Assembly: GCA_902497065.1 (NCBI GenBank)
Contig: CABVDH010000032.1
Location: 1 to 16,810 of the forward strand
Length of the DNA stretch: 16,810 nt
Origin: an uncultured Collinsella sp.
Lineage (GTDB): Bacteria; Actinomycetota; Coriobacteriia; Coriobacteriales; Coriobacteriaceae
Reading direction: 5' to 3'
A program made the translations under genes and the position numbers. How positions within the stretch are numbered: position 1 is the stretch's first letter; each line of letters begins with the position of its first letter. This document shows, one piece after another, positions 1 through 6,312 of this stretch. Under the pieces are notes generated by a model. That model was given only the letters and a program-made list of their open reading frames with translations. It was not told where the DNA came from and searched no databases.

Positions 1-15
1 CGTTCTTTGATTTCC

Positions 16-58
16 GCAGCAGCTTTGAAAAATCAAAGCCGCCGTTTCTTTTTATTTT
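16..58 (+). terminator. Probable rho-independent terminator of a gene left of the window
   Basis: A 7-bp stem, GCTTTGA (22-28) with TCAAAGC (33-39), closes an AAAA loop. It extends outward by a few interrupted G-C pairs and is followed by a T-rich tract at 45-58. The T tract lies on the + strand side only, so it would end transcription entering from the left. No coding sequence for that upstream gene can be identified in the first 20 bases. Confidence 0.55.
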
Positions 59-109
59 AGAGGAAATCTTAAGTATTTGTTCGACAGAACGGCCCTCGGC
101 GGCTCCTGC

Positions 110-115
110 TAGACT
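110..115 (+). promoter_or_regulatory. Possible -10 element of the endonuclease gene
   Basis: TAGACT lies 33 bases before the ATG, giving a predicted leader of roughly 27 bases. No convincing -35 hexamer sits 16-18 bases upstream. The hexamer is repeated at 118-123 as a tandem TAGACTGG/TAGACTCC, so the exact element is uncertain. Confidence 0.25.
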
Positions 116-148
116 GGTAGACTCCCAACCGTCCGTCCAGGAGTCACC

Positions 149-1132
149 ATGTCGCGCAAGTCCGCCTACAAGCAAGCACTTTCTATCGGCACCGCTGTGG
201 TGCTGGGGTTTGCGCTGTTTACGGGATCGCTCGACGGGGCGCCCAGACTGCTCTCGCCGCAAAGTGATGAACAGGCGGCGGCTCTGGCTGAGAAGCAAGA
301 CGAGAGTCCCAGCCGCACCGACGACGAGGCAGACCTGGTTGCCCGACTCGAATCGGGAACGGCAAACTCCACAGACTCCCAAAACAGCCCGAACTCTGGC
401 GACAAGCCACATTCCGCCGCACCCGACACCGGTAATGACGCTTCCGCGGACAGCGCCGCCACCCCCATCGACGAGGTCGAAAACCCCAATCTCGACCGCG
501 CCCGCGGCGTATACCTCAGCAGCATTCCTGACTACGCGGGTAACCCCTATGTTGCCCTGCGAGCCGACAGCACGCACCCGTTGGGCACACCATCATTTAC
601 GCTCGATGAATACGAGCACGCCGCCGAAGAGGGCTGCTTTAAGAAGTTCTCCAAGCTCGACAGCTTGGGCCGCACCCGCAAAGCGCTCGCCTGCGTGGGC
701 CCCGAATCGCTTGGTCAAGGCGAGCGCGGCGATATCTCGCGCATCCACCCCGCCGGCTGGCACCAGCAGCGCTACGACTTTATTCCAGGCCAGAGCCTCT
801 ACAACCGCTGCCACCTTATCGCCTGGTCGCTCTGCGGCGAAAACGCCAACCGCAAGAATCTCCTCACCGGCACACGCTATCTCAACGAGACGGGCATGCT
901 GCCGTTTGAGGAGCAGATTCTCGGCTACATCCGCGAGACGGGCAACCATGTGCTCTACCGTGTCACGCCTATGTACAACGAAGAGGAACTCGTCTGCCGT
1001 GGCGTGCGTCTGCAGGCACAATCGGTCGAGGACCACGGCAAGACCCTGTGCTTCCACGTGTACTGCTACAACCTGCAGCCGCATGTGCAGATCGACTACG
1101 CCACCGGCCGCAACCAGGCATCCGGAAACTAG
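149..1132 (+). CDS. Membrane-anchored or secreted DNA/RNA non-specific endonuclease
   Basis: A 327-residue nuclease of the beta-beta-alpha metal (EndA / streptococcal DNase-like) family, expected to cut DNA or RNA outside the cell. Residues 11-26 are hydrophobic, acting as a signal peptide or anchor. Residues about 33-115 form a polar Ser/Asp/Thr/Pro-rich linker likely to be disordered. The catalytic domain covers about 120-320, with NRCH at 219-222 matching the family's DRGH/NRGH motif (His222 the predicted general base). Just after it, ENANRKNLLTGTRYLN (231-246) holds the Asn expected to bind the catalytic metal. The ATG has a good ribosome site, AGGAG five bases upstream. The gene stands alone and converges on the EF-G-like gene at a shared terminator. 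Possible roles are nucleotide scavenging or DNA uptake; neither is shown by the context. The family call is firm; anchored versus released is open. Confidence 0.88.
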   Translation: MSRKSAYKQALSIGTAVVLGFALFTGSLDGAPRLLSPQSDEQAAALAEKQDESPSRTDDEADLVARLESGTANSTDSQNSPNSGDKPHSAAPDTGNDASADSAATPIDEVENPNLDRARGVYLSSIPDYAGNPYVALRADSTHPLGTPSFTLDEYEHAAEEGCFKKFSKLDSLGRTRKALACVGPESLGQGERGDISRIHPAGWHQQRYDFIPGQSLYNRCHLIAWSLCGENANRKNLLTGTRYLNETGMLPFEEQILGYIRETGNHVLYRVTPMYNEEELVCRGVRLQAQSVEDHGKTLCFHVYCYNLQPHVQIDYATGRNQASGN

Positions 1133-1196
1133 GGCCGACCGCGCCGCCCGTAACCCAAAAAATGATCCGTTTTCCTCCGTCCCCAAGGGATCAAAT

Positions 1197-1228
1197 AAGG
1201 CCGCCCCGGTCACCCAGGGCGGCCTTTT
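1197..1228. terminator. Bidirectional rho-independent terminator
   Basis: A perfect 10-bp stem (1197-1206 with 1217-1226) encloses a 10-base loop. TTTT (1225-1228) ends it on the + strand, and TTATTTGAT follows on the - strand. It lies between the convergent endonuclease and EF-G-like genes, 64 bases after one stop and 35 after the other, so it probably serves both. Confidence 0.8.
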
Positions 1229-1261
1229 CGTCAGCACCTACATTGCAGGCAAAGCCACACG

Positions 1262-3337
1262 CTACTTGGCGCGGCCCTCCTCATAGCGCTCGACCAGCTT
1301 GGCCTGAACGTCATAAGGCACCTGCTCATAGCCTGCGGGCTTCATGGTAAAGTCGCCCGTGCCGCGCGTGATGGAGCGCAGACGCGTCGAATAATCCGTC
1401 AGCTCGGCCAGCGGCGCCTGGGCGATGACCACGGTGTCTCCGCGCTCATCGGTCTCCATGCCCGTCACGCGACCACGCGAAGCCGAGATGTCGCCCATCA
1501 CGGCGCCGGCGTAGCTCTCTGGGATAGTCACCGTGATTTCCTCGATGGGCTCCAGCACCACCGGGTCGGCATCGGCACACGCCTTGCGCAGGCCGATGCG
1601 AGCCGCCGCGCGGAACGCCATCTCGTTGGAGTCGACGCTGTGATACGAGCCGTCGTACACAGCCACGCGAATGCCCGTGAGCGGGTAGCCGGCAATGATG
1701 CCGTCCTTCATGGTCTCCTGGACACCCTTGTCCACGGCGGGGATCAGCGAGCGCGGAATACGGCCACCTACGACCTCGTCCACAAACTCATAGCCATCGC
1801 TCGTGCCGTCGGGACCAATGAGCGGTTCAACGCGCAGCCAGCAGTCGCCATACTGACCGGCACCGCCAGTCTGCTTCTTGTGGCGGCCCTGGGCACTCGC
1901 CGTGCGGCGGATGGTCTCGCGATACGGAATGCGGATCGGCACGCTTTTGGCCACGACCTTGGTGCGGTCCTCAAGGCGATTGAGCAGGACCGAAACCTGC
2001 GCCTCACCCACGGCGGAGATGATGGTCTGCCCGGTCTCCTCGTCGCGGTCGATGCTCATGGTCGGATCGGCCTTGCAGGCTTTCTCGATAAACGTGTAGA
2101 GTTTCTCTTCGTCGCCGCGATTCTCGGCCTCGATGGCGATGCGGTACTGCGAGTTGGGGAACTTAAACGCCGCAGCCTCGACCTTGCCGGTAATGGAGAG
2201 CGTGTCACCCGTCTCTGCCGCCAACTTGGGCGCCACAATAATATCGCCGGCATAGGCGTGACCGACCTCAGTCATGTCGCGGCCGCACATCACATACAGG
2301 TGAGCCAGACGCTCGCCCTTGCGCGTGCGCGCATTGACCAGCTCAAGGCCCGGCTCAAGCGTACCCGTCAGCACCTTGATAAAGCTGATGCGACCCTGCT
2401 GCGGATCGGCCAGGGTCTTAAACACAAACGCCACCGGGCGGTCATCGTCACTCGAGATCTTGAGCGAATCGCCGTCGATGAGCGGCATCTCGCCGTAGTC
2501 CGTCGGCGCCGGGAAGTACGTGGCGATGTCGTCCATCAGCGAGTTGACGCCCTGCTCCTTAATGCAATCGCCCGCAAAGACCGGCACAAAGATGCGCTCG
2601 GCGATCGCCTTCGACAGCAGGCCTTCGAGCTCCTCCTGCGTCAGCGTCTCCTCGCCTTCCAAGTACTTCATCATCAGCTCATCGTCGGCCTCGGCCACCA
2701 GCTCGCACAGATGGTCATGGGCTTCCTCGGCCTGGGAACGATACTCCTCGGGAATCTCCGACTCAACGGCTTCGGTGCCGTTGCAATGGCGCGCCTTCAT
2801 GCGCACCAGGTCGATAATGCCGTCAAAGTCCTCGCCCTCGCCCCAGGGAAGGGTCACGGCGCCCAGGCGCGTACCAAAGCGCTCCTGCAGCAGGTTCATT
2901 GTGGTCGTAAAGCTGGCCTCGGAGCGCGAAAGGCGGTTTACGAACACCGCACGCGCCAGGCGCAGGTCCTCGGCGGCATACCAGAGCTTAACCGTCGTAG
3001 GCTGCGGGCCGGCCTCGGCGTCGACCACAAACAGAGCCGTCTCGCAGACGCTCATCGCGGCAAAGGCGTCGCCGATAAAATCGGGGTAGCACGGGGCATC
3101 GAGCACATTGATGCGCGCGCCCTTCCAGTCGATCGGCGCAATGGTGGTCGAGATGGAAAACGCACGCTTAACCTCTTCGGGGTCATAGTCGAGCGTGGGC
3201 TTGGTGCCGTCGTGGCCGCCCAGGCGGGCGGTCTTGCCGGAAAGGTGGAGCATGGCCTCGGCGAGTGAAGTCTTGCCCACCCCGCCTTGGCCTACGAGCA
3301 CCACGTTCCTTACATTACCGGTCTTGGGAGCACCCAT
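1262..3337 (-). CDS. Elongation factor G-like translational GTPase (FusA2-type)
   Basis: A 691-residue protein with the five-domain layout of EF-G. Visible parts are the P-loop GQGGVGKTS (16-24), the switch I region LDYDPEEVKRAFSIS (49-63), a domain II/III region, the domain IV signature QTGGAGQYGD and a C-terminal EF-G fold. It differs from the canonical factor at GTP-binding positions. The G3 motif reads DAPCYPDF (80-87) instead of DTPGHVDF, replacing the catalytic His by Tyr and the Gly by Cys. The G4 motif reads NRLS (134-137) instead of NKxD. This resembles the EF-G-like paralogue known in Actinobacteria rather than the essential FusA, and no rpsL/rpsG/tuf genes are nearby. The ATG at 3337 is chosen because AAGGAGG lies five bases upstream. 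The frame stays open 37 codons further, but only to a TTG without a ribosome site. Its role in translation is not established here. Confidence 0.88.
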   Translation of the reverse strand: MGAPKTGNVRNVVLVGQGGVGKTSLAEAMLHLSGKTARLGGHDGTKPTLDYDPEEVKRAFSISTTIAPIDWKGARINVLDAPCYPDFIGDAFAAMSVCETALFVVDAEAGPQPTTVKLWYAAEDLRLARAVFVNRLSRSEASFTTTMNLLQERFGTRLGAVTLPWGEGEDFDGIIDLVRMKARHCNGTEAVESEIPEEYRSQAEEAHDHLCELVAEADDELMMKYLEGEETLTQEELEGLLSKAIAERIFVPVFAGDCIKEQGVNSLMDDIATYFPAPTDYGEMPLIDGDSLKISSDDDRPVAFVFKTLADPQQGRISFIKVLTGTLEPGLELVNARTRKGERLAHLYVMCGRDMTEVGHAYAGDIIVAPKLAAETGDTLSITGKVEAAAFKFPNSQYRIAIEAENRGDEEKLYTFIEKACKADPTMSIDRDEETGQTIISAVGEAQVSVLLNRLEDRTKVVAKSVPIRIPYRETIRRTASAQGRHKKQTGGAGQYGDCWLRVEPLIGPDGTSDGYEFVDEVVGGRIPRSLIPAVDKGVQETMKDGIIAGYPLTGIRVAVYDGSYHSVDSNEMAFRAAARIGLRKACADADPVVLEPIEEITVTIPESYAGAVMGDISASRGRVTGMETDERGDTVVIAQAPLAELTDYSTRLRSITRGTGDFTMKPAGYEQVPYDVQAKLVERYEEGRAK

Positions 3338-3647
3338 GATGACCTCCTTGCAGGGCCGCGCGCATTGCGCGACGCCAACGGGGAGAGTTCGCGGTCGGTG
3401 CCGTCCCGGGAGCAGCATGGTCGGCAGCCGAGCCGACTCACCCTCCAAATGTCCTATGCCACCACCCTACCCTCACGGGTGACTGTCCATGCACACCTTT
3501 CGGCGCACGTATGAATACAGGCGGCGAGAGGAAGGGGCGAGCTTGCGAGGCGATTATTGAACCCCACGGATGCAAATAAAATGCCGCCCCAGGCCGTAAG
3601 ACCTGCGGCGGCATCACCTCAATAAGCAGTTGAGTAAATAGCTGAGC
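3338..3647. other. Intergenic region with structured 5' leader of the EF-G-like gene
   Basis: These 310 bases hold no supported gene. Next to the EF-G-like gene they contain its strong Shine-Dalgarno (3343-3349 on the complement). There are two small perfect hairpins: CGCGC-ATT-GCGCG at 3359-3371, directly upstream of the Shine-Dalgarno, and GTCGGC/GCCGAC at 3420-3437. The far end holds the terminator of the ABC importer operon. I see nothing recognisable in 3440-3570 and no riboswitch consensus. Confidence 0.5.
3573..3614 (-). terminator. Rho-independent terminator of the amino acid ABC importer operon
   Basis: An 8-bp stem (3581-3588 with 3607-3614) continues into an inner CAGG/CCTG stem (3590-3593 with 3602-3605). 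On the - strand it is followed by ATTTTATTTGC. It starts 33 bases after the ATPase stop codon. Confidence 0.8.
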
Positions 3648-4412
3648 CTATCCCTCGATACGGCTCAAGAACTCGCGTGTACGCTGCTCGCGCGGATGAT
3701 CGATAACCTGCTCGGCCGGACCCTCCTCGACAATGCGCCCGCCGTCCATGAAGACCACGCGGTCGGCAACGTCGCGGGCAAACTGCATCGCGTGCGTCAC
3801 AATCACCATCGTCATATTCTGCGCGGCCAGATCCTTGATGACGCGCAGAACCTCGGCCGTCAGCTCGGGATCGAGCGCCGAGGTCGGCTCATCAAAGAAC
3901 AAGATTTCCGGGTCGAGCGCCAGGGCGCGGGCAATGCTTACGCGTTGCTGCTGACCGCCCGAAAGCTCGCAGGGCACCTTGTTCTCGTTACCCGTAAGCC
4001 CCATCTGTGCAATGAGCTCGTGTGCGCGAGCCTCCGCCTGCTCGCGCGGGCGCTTAAGCACGCGGATCGGTGCATCGGTGATGTTTTTCATCACGGTATA
4101 GTGCGGGAACAGATTGTAGTTCTGAAACACCAAACCAAACCGCGAGCGCGCCTGTTTAGGCACATCGCCCTTTGCGTACACCGCGCCCGAACCCGCATCC
4201 GTCGCAACGGCAAGATCGCCAAACGAGAGCGAGCCTCCGTCGAGTGTCTCGAGCAGCGTGGCACACCGCAGCAGCGTGGACTTGCCGCCACCCGAAGGTC
4301 CGATAATCGCCACGACCTCGCCACGCTTCACCTCAAGCGAGATATCCTTGAGCACCTCATTGCCGCCAAACGCCTTACGCGCGTTCGATATATTCATAAC
4401 CGTTCCGGACAC
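3648..4412 (-). CDS. Polar amino acid ABC transporter ATP-binding protein
   Basis: The ATPase subunit (254 residues) that powers the importer encoded just upstream. All ABC landmarks are present: Walker A GPSGGGKST (38-46), Q-loop VFQNYNLFPH (95-104), signature LSGGQQQR (150-157), Walker B ILFFDEPTSALD (170-181) and the switch His207. The sequence is of the GlnQ/HisP/ArtP type (PAAT family). I chose the GTG at 4412 because GGAGG lies five bases upstream. The in-frame ATG at 4397 would give 249 residues and matches the usual family start, but has no ribosome site at normal spacing. A GTG at 4439 is also open. The gene follows the permease by 38 bases (11 if the longest start is used), as third gene of the operon. 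Substrate specificity cannot be read from this subunit. Confidence 0.93.
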   Translation of the reverse strand: MSGTVMNISNARKAFGGNEVLKDISLEVKRGEVVAIIGPSGGGKSTLLRCATLLETLDGGSLSFGDLAVATDAGSGAVYAKGDVPKQARSRFGLVFQNYNLFPHYTVMKNITDAPIRVLKRPREQAEARAHELIAQMGLTGNENKVPCELSGGQQQRVSIARALALDPEILFFDEPTSALDPELTAEVLRVIKDLAAQNMTMVIVTHAMQFARDVADRVVFMDGGRIVEEGPAEQVIDHPREQRTREFLSRIEG

Positions 4413-4450
4413 AGGAACCTCCACGTGTTTGAAAAGCACAACGGGACAGG

Positions 4451-5104
4451 CTAGTCATGGTAATAGTCAAGTCGTTTCTCGGCAGCGCCTAACAGCATCT
4501 CGACTACAAAGTTAAAGACCCAGTAGATCAGCGCCGCGATCGCAAACGGCACCATGCTCACCTGCGAGGCGACCAGCGCCTTGGCCGTCGAGAACATCTC
4601 ACCCACGCCAATGGCAAACGCCAGCGACGTGTCCTTGACCAGCGTGATGATCTCGTTGCCCATCGCCGGCAGAATACGCTTGGCGACCTGCGGCATCACG
4701 ATATACAGAAACGTCTGCACGCGCGAATAGCCCAGCACCTCGGCAGCCTCGTATTGACCGCGCGGAATGGACTGCAAGCCCGAGCGATAGATCTCGGCAA
4801 AGTAACCGGCGTAGTTGATGATGAACGCCACGATGCACGCCGTCCACTTGGAATCGGGCGTGAGCGAAATGCCAAACACGTAGTACGGGGCAAAGTAGAT
4901 GGCAAACATCTGCAGCATGAGCGGCGTACCGCGCATGACCGAAATGTAGATGCGCGCAATCCAGCGAAGCGGCGCGATTTTGCTCATGCGCATAAACGCC
5001 ACGGGGATTCCCAGCGGAATCGACCCCAGCAGCGTCAGCACAAACAACTGCAAACTGACCAAGAATCCCTGGCCAAGCATCTGCATCATGACCTGAATAG
5101 ACAT
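4451..5104 (-). CDS. Polar amino acid ABC transporter permease
   Basis: An integral membrane permease of 217 residues, HisM/GlnP type. It has hydrophobic segments at about 13-40, 53-78, 88-104, 149-168 and 186-206. The RGTPLMLQMF segment (58-67) is typical of this family. The EAA loop GQYEAAEVLGYSRVQTFLYI (117-136) is where the ATPase docks. The start at 5104 is well supported: the stop codon of the binding protein and this ATG share one base (TAATG), an arrangement typical of translational coupling. An upstream in-frame start at 5119 would lie inside the preceding gene. Only one permease gene is present, so the channel is presumably a homodimer. Confidence 0.94.
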   Translation of the reverse strand: MSIQVMMQMLGQGFLVSLQLFVLTLLGSIPLGIPVAFMRMSKIAPLRWIARIYISVMRGTPLMLQMFAIYFAPYYVFGISLTPDSKWTACIVAFIINYAGYFAEIYRSGLQSIPRGQYEAAEVLGYSRVQTFLYIVMPQVAKRILPAMGNEIITLVKDTSLAFAIGVGEMFSTAKALVASQVSMVPFAIAALIYWVFNFVVEMLLGAAEKRLDYYHD

Positions 5105-5964
5105 TACTTGAGCACCCAATTATCGAAAGACAAACCATAGCTTGAATATTTATCGCAGAGGTCCTTGACCGTGCCGTCCTCGTAGAGCGCCTTGAGCGAC
5201 TCGGCTACAGCATCGGCCGACTTGGTGTCGCCCTTCTTAAAGCCAACGGCGTAGTGCTCGCTGGACAGCGGCTCATCAAGCTGCGTATAGGCATCGGGCT
5301 TGGCGGCAAGCTGATACTGGGCAATCGAAAGATCGCACGCCACGGCATCGACCGCGCCGCTCTCGAGCTGCATAAAGGCCGTGTTGTACTCGCCGATCGT
5401 GTCGAGCGTGGCAAACGTCGCTGCCAGATCCTTCTGGTCACCCTCAAGCACGTCCTGCGCAGCGGAATCAGTCTGGGTAATCACAGTCTTGCCGGCAAGA
5501 TCGTCCCAGCCCTTGATGCCCGCATCCTTCTTGACCACCAGCACCTGCTCGTTGAGCATGTACGGCTCGGAGAACGTGTAGTCGTCCTCACGGCCCTCCA
5601 TGGTAAAGCCGTTCCAGATGCAGTTGATGGCACCCGAGTTGAGCAGCGTGTCCTTGGCATCCCAGTCGATAGCCTCATACTCAACATCCCAACCCTGCTT
5701 GTCGGCAACGGCCTTGGCAAGGTCGAGGTCAAAGCCGGTGTACTCGCCATCGTCGCCTACAAAGCCATACGGAGGATAGGACTTGTCAAAGCCCACGATG
5801 AGCTTCTTGGACTCCGCAGCGCCCTTCACGTCCTTGGCTGCGGTAGATCCGGCAGCAGAGCCCTTATCGGCACCACCGCCGCAGCCTACCAGGCCGAGGC
5901 CAAGCACCGTGGCAAGCGAACCGGCTAGACCAACAAACTGACGACGAGACATATCGGCATTCAT
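5104..5964 (-). CDS. Polar amino acid ABC transporter substrate-binding lipoprotein
   Basis: The extracellular receptor (286 residues) of the importer, SBP_bac_3 family. It carries a short leader with a twin-arginine-like segment SRRQFVGLAG (6-15) and a lipobox LVGC with Cys28 as the probable lipid-modified residue. It is therefore predicted to be a membrane-anchored lipoprotein, possibly exported folded by Tat. After a Gly/Ala/Lys linker the binding domain starts at about 55 with IVGFDKSYPPYGF and GEYTGFDLDLAKAVA, the family signature near the ligand site. The TAA overlaps the permease ATG by one base. The ATG at 5964 is preceded by AAGGGGGA with normal spacing. It is first in the operon and has a good promoter. 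The ligand is unknown; a polar or charged amino acid is the usual range of the family. Confidence 0.93.
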   Translation of the reverse strand: MNADMSRRQFVGLAGSLATVLGLGLVGCGGGADKGSAAGSTAAKDVKGAAESKKLIVGFDKSYPPYGFVGDDGEYTGFDLDLAKAVADKQGWDVEYEAIDWDAKDTLLNSGAINCIWNGFTMEGREDDYTFSEPYMLNEQVLVVKKDAGIKGWDDLAGKTVITQTDSAAQDVLEGDQKDLAATFATLDTIGEYNTAFMQLESGAVDAVACDLSIAQYQLAAKPDAYTQLDEPLSSEHYAVGFKKGDTKSADAVAESLKALYEDGTVKDLCDKYSSYGLSFDNWVLK

Positions 5965-5981
5965 GGTATCCCCCTTGATGG

Positions 5982-6001
5982 CACTTTAGTTAGGTAAAGT
6001 G
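5982..6001. promoter_or_regulatory. Inverted repeat, probable operator in the ABC importer leader
   Basis: CACTTTA (5982-5988) and TAAAGTG (5995-6001) form a perfect 7-bp inverted repeat with a 6-base gap. It lies in the 5' leader, 12-31 bases downstream of the predicted transcription start. It shares CACTTTAGT with the site at 6026-6035, which suggests one protein binds both. The regulator is not identified. Confidence 0.5.
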
Positions 6002-6019
6002 AGTCATATAACGTTCAGA

Positions 6020-6048
6020 ATCATACACTTTAGTGAGATGGAGTACAA
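6020..6048 (-). promoter_or_regulatory. Promoter of the amino acid ABC importer operon
   Basis: On the - strand, -35 TTGTAC (6043-6048) and -10 TATGAT (6020-6025) are separated by exactly 17 bases. The -10 matches the housekeeping consensus at five of six positions, the -35 at three. The predicted start is near 6013, giving a leader of about 49 bases. The spacer contains the palindrome CACTTTAGTG (6026-6035), placed to block RNA polymerase. Confidence 0.6.
6026..6035. promoter_or_regulatory. Second operator-like palindrome, within the promoter spacer
   Basis: CACT-TT-AGTG sits between the -35 and -10 of the ABC importer promoter. It repeats the CACTTTAGT core of the leader palindrome at 5982-6001; the two centres are 39 bases apart. 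A repressor binding both could bridge them. Confidence 0.45.
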
Positions 6049-6056
6049 GGGAGAGC

Positions 6057-6203
6057 TTGCCCGGCGTGGGCGGGGAGCGGCGCGTAATTAAGTTTCCTGC
6101 TCTACAGTCCTGCGCAAGACGGAAAGCACATTAGGTGCTTTCCTTTGCGTGCGGAACTCGCGATAAACTTAATTACGCGCCGCTCCCCGCCCACGCCGGG
6201 CAA
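6057..6203. repeat. Long perfect inverted repeat (39-bp arms) with nested hairpin
   Basis: Arms 6057-6095 and 6165-6203 are exact reverse complements over 39 bases, beginning TTGCCCGGCGTGGG and ending GCGTAATTAAGTTT inward. The 69-base spacer holds its own perfect 9-bp hairpin, GGAAAGCAC-ATTAG-GTGCTTTCC (6121-6143), and a flanking CGCAA/TTGCG pairing (6113-6117 with 6145-6149). The whole 147 bases can fold as one long stem on either strand. It has no T tract, so it is not a standard terminator. No reading frame or obvious target-site duplication is seen. It lies between the divergent ABC importer and RNA methyltransferase genes, nine bases from the -35 of the former. It could be a MITE-like or repeated palindromic element, or a structured RNA. 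Confidence 0.8.
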
Positions 6204-6267
6204 ACGTCATTGGACTTATCACTGACGTGAAGTGGACGCTTGTATATCGTCTGCTAGCTTGGCACGG

Positions 6268-6273
6268 TACAAT
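6268..6273 (+). promoter_or_regulatory. Possible -10 element of the RNA methyltransferase gene
   Basis: TACAAT would place the start near 6280 and a leader of about 33 bases. No good -35 is seen at 16-18 bases. The same hexamer precedes several other genes of the window at a similar distance. Confidence 0.35.
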
Positions 6274-6312
6274 GCTTTCAGATTTCAATTTATAAATTAG
6301 TGGGGTTAATTC

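Noticed and set aside
80..91. GTTC-GACA-GAAC inverted repeat, considered as a LexA box
   Set aside because: The Gram-positive SOS box is GAAC-N4-GTTC; here the half-sites are the other way round.
210..1286. Second + strand frame overlapping the endonuclease
   Set aside because: It gives an Arg/Thr/Pro-rich translation without any motif and overlaps an intact nuclease in another frame.
6057..6203. Reading the long inverted repeat as ends of an insertion sequence
   Set aside because: The 69-base interior cannot encode a transposase and the flanks show no clear target-site duplication, so only a non-autonomous or structural repeat is supportable.
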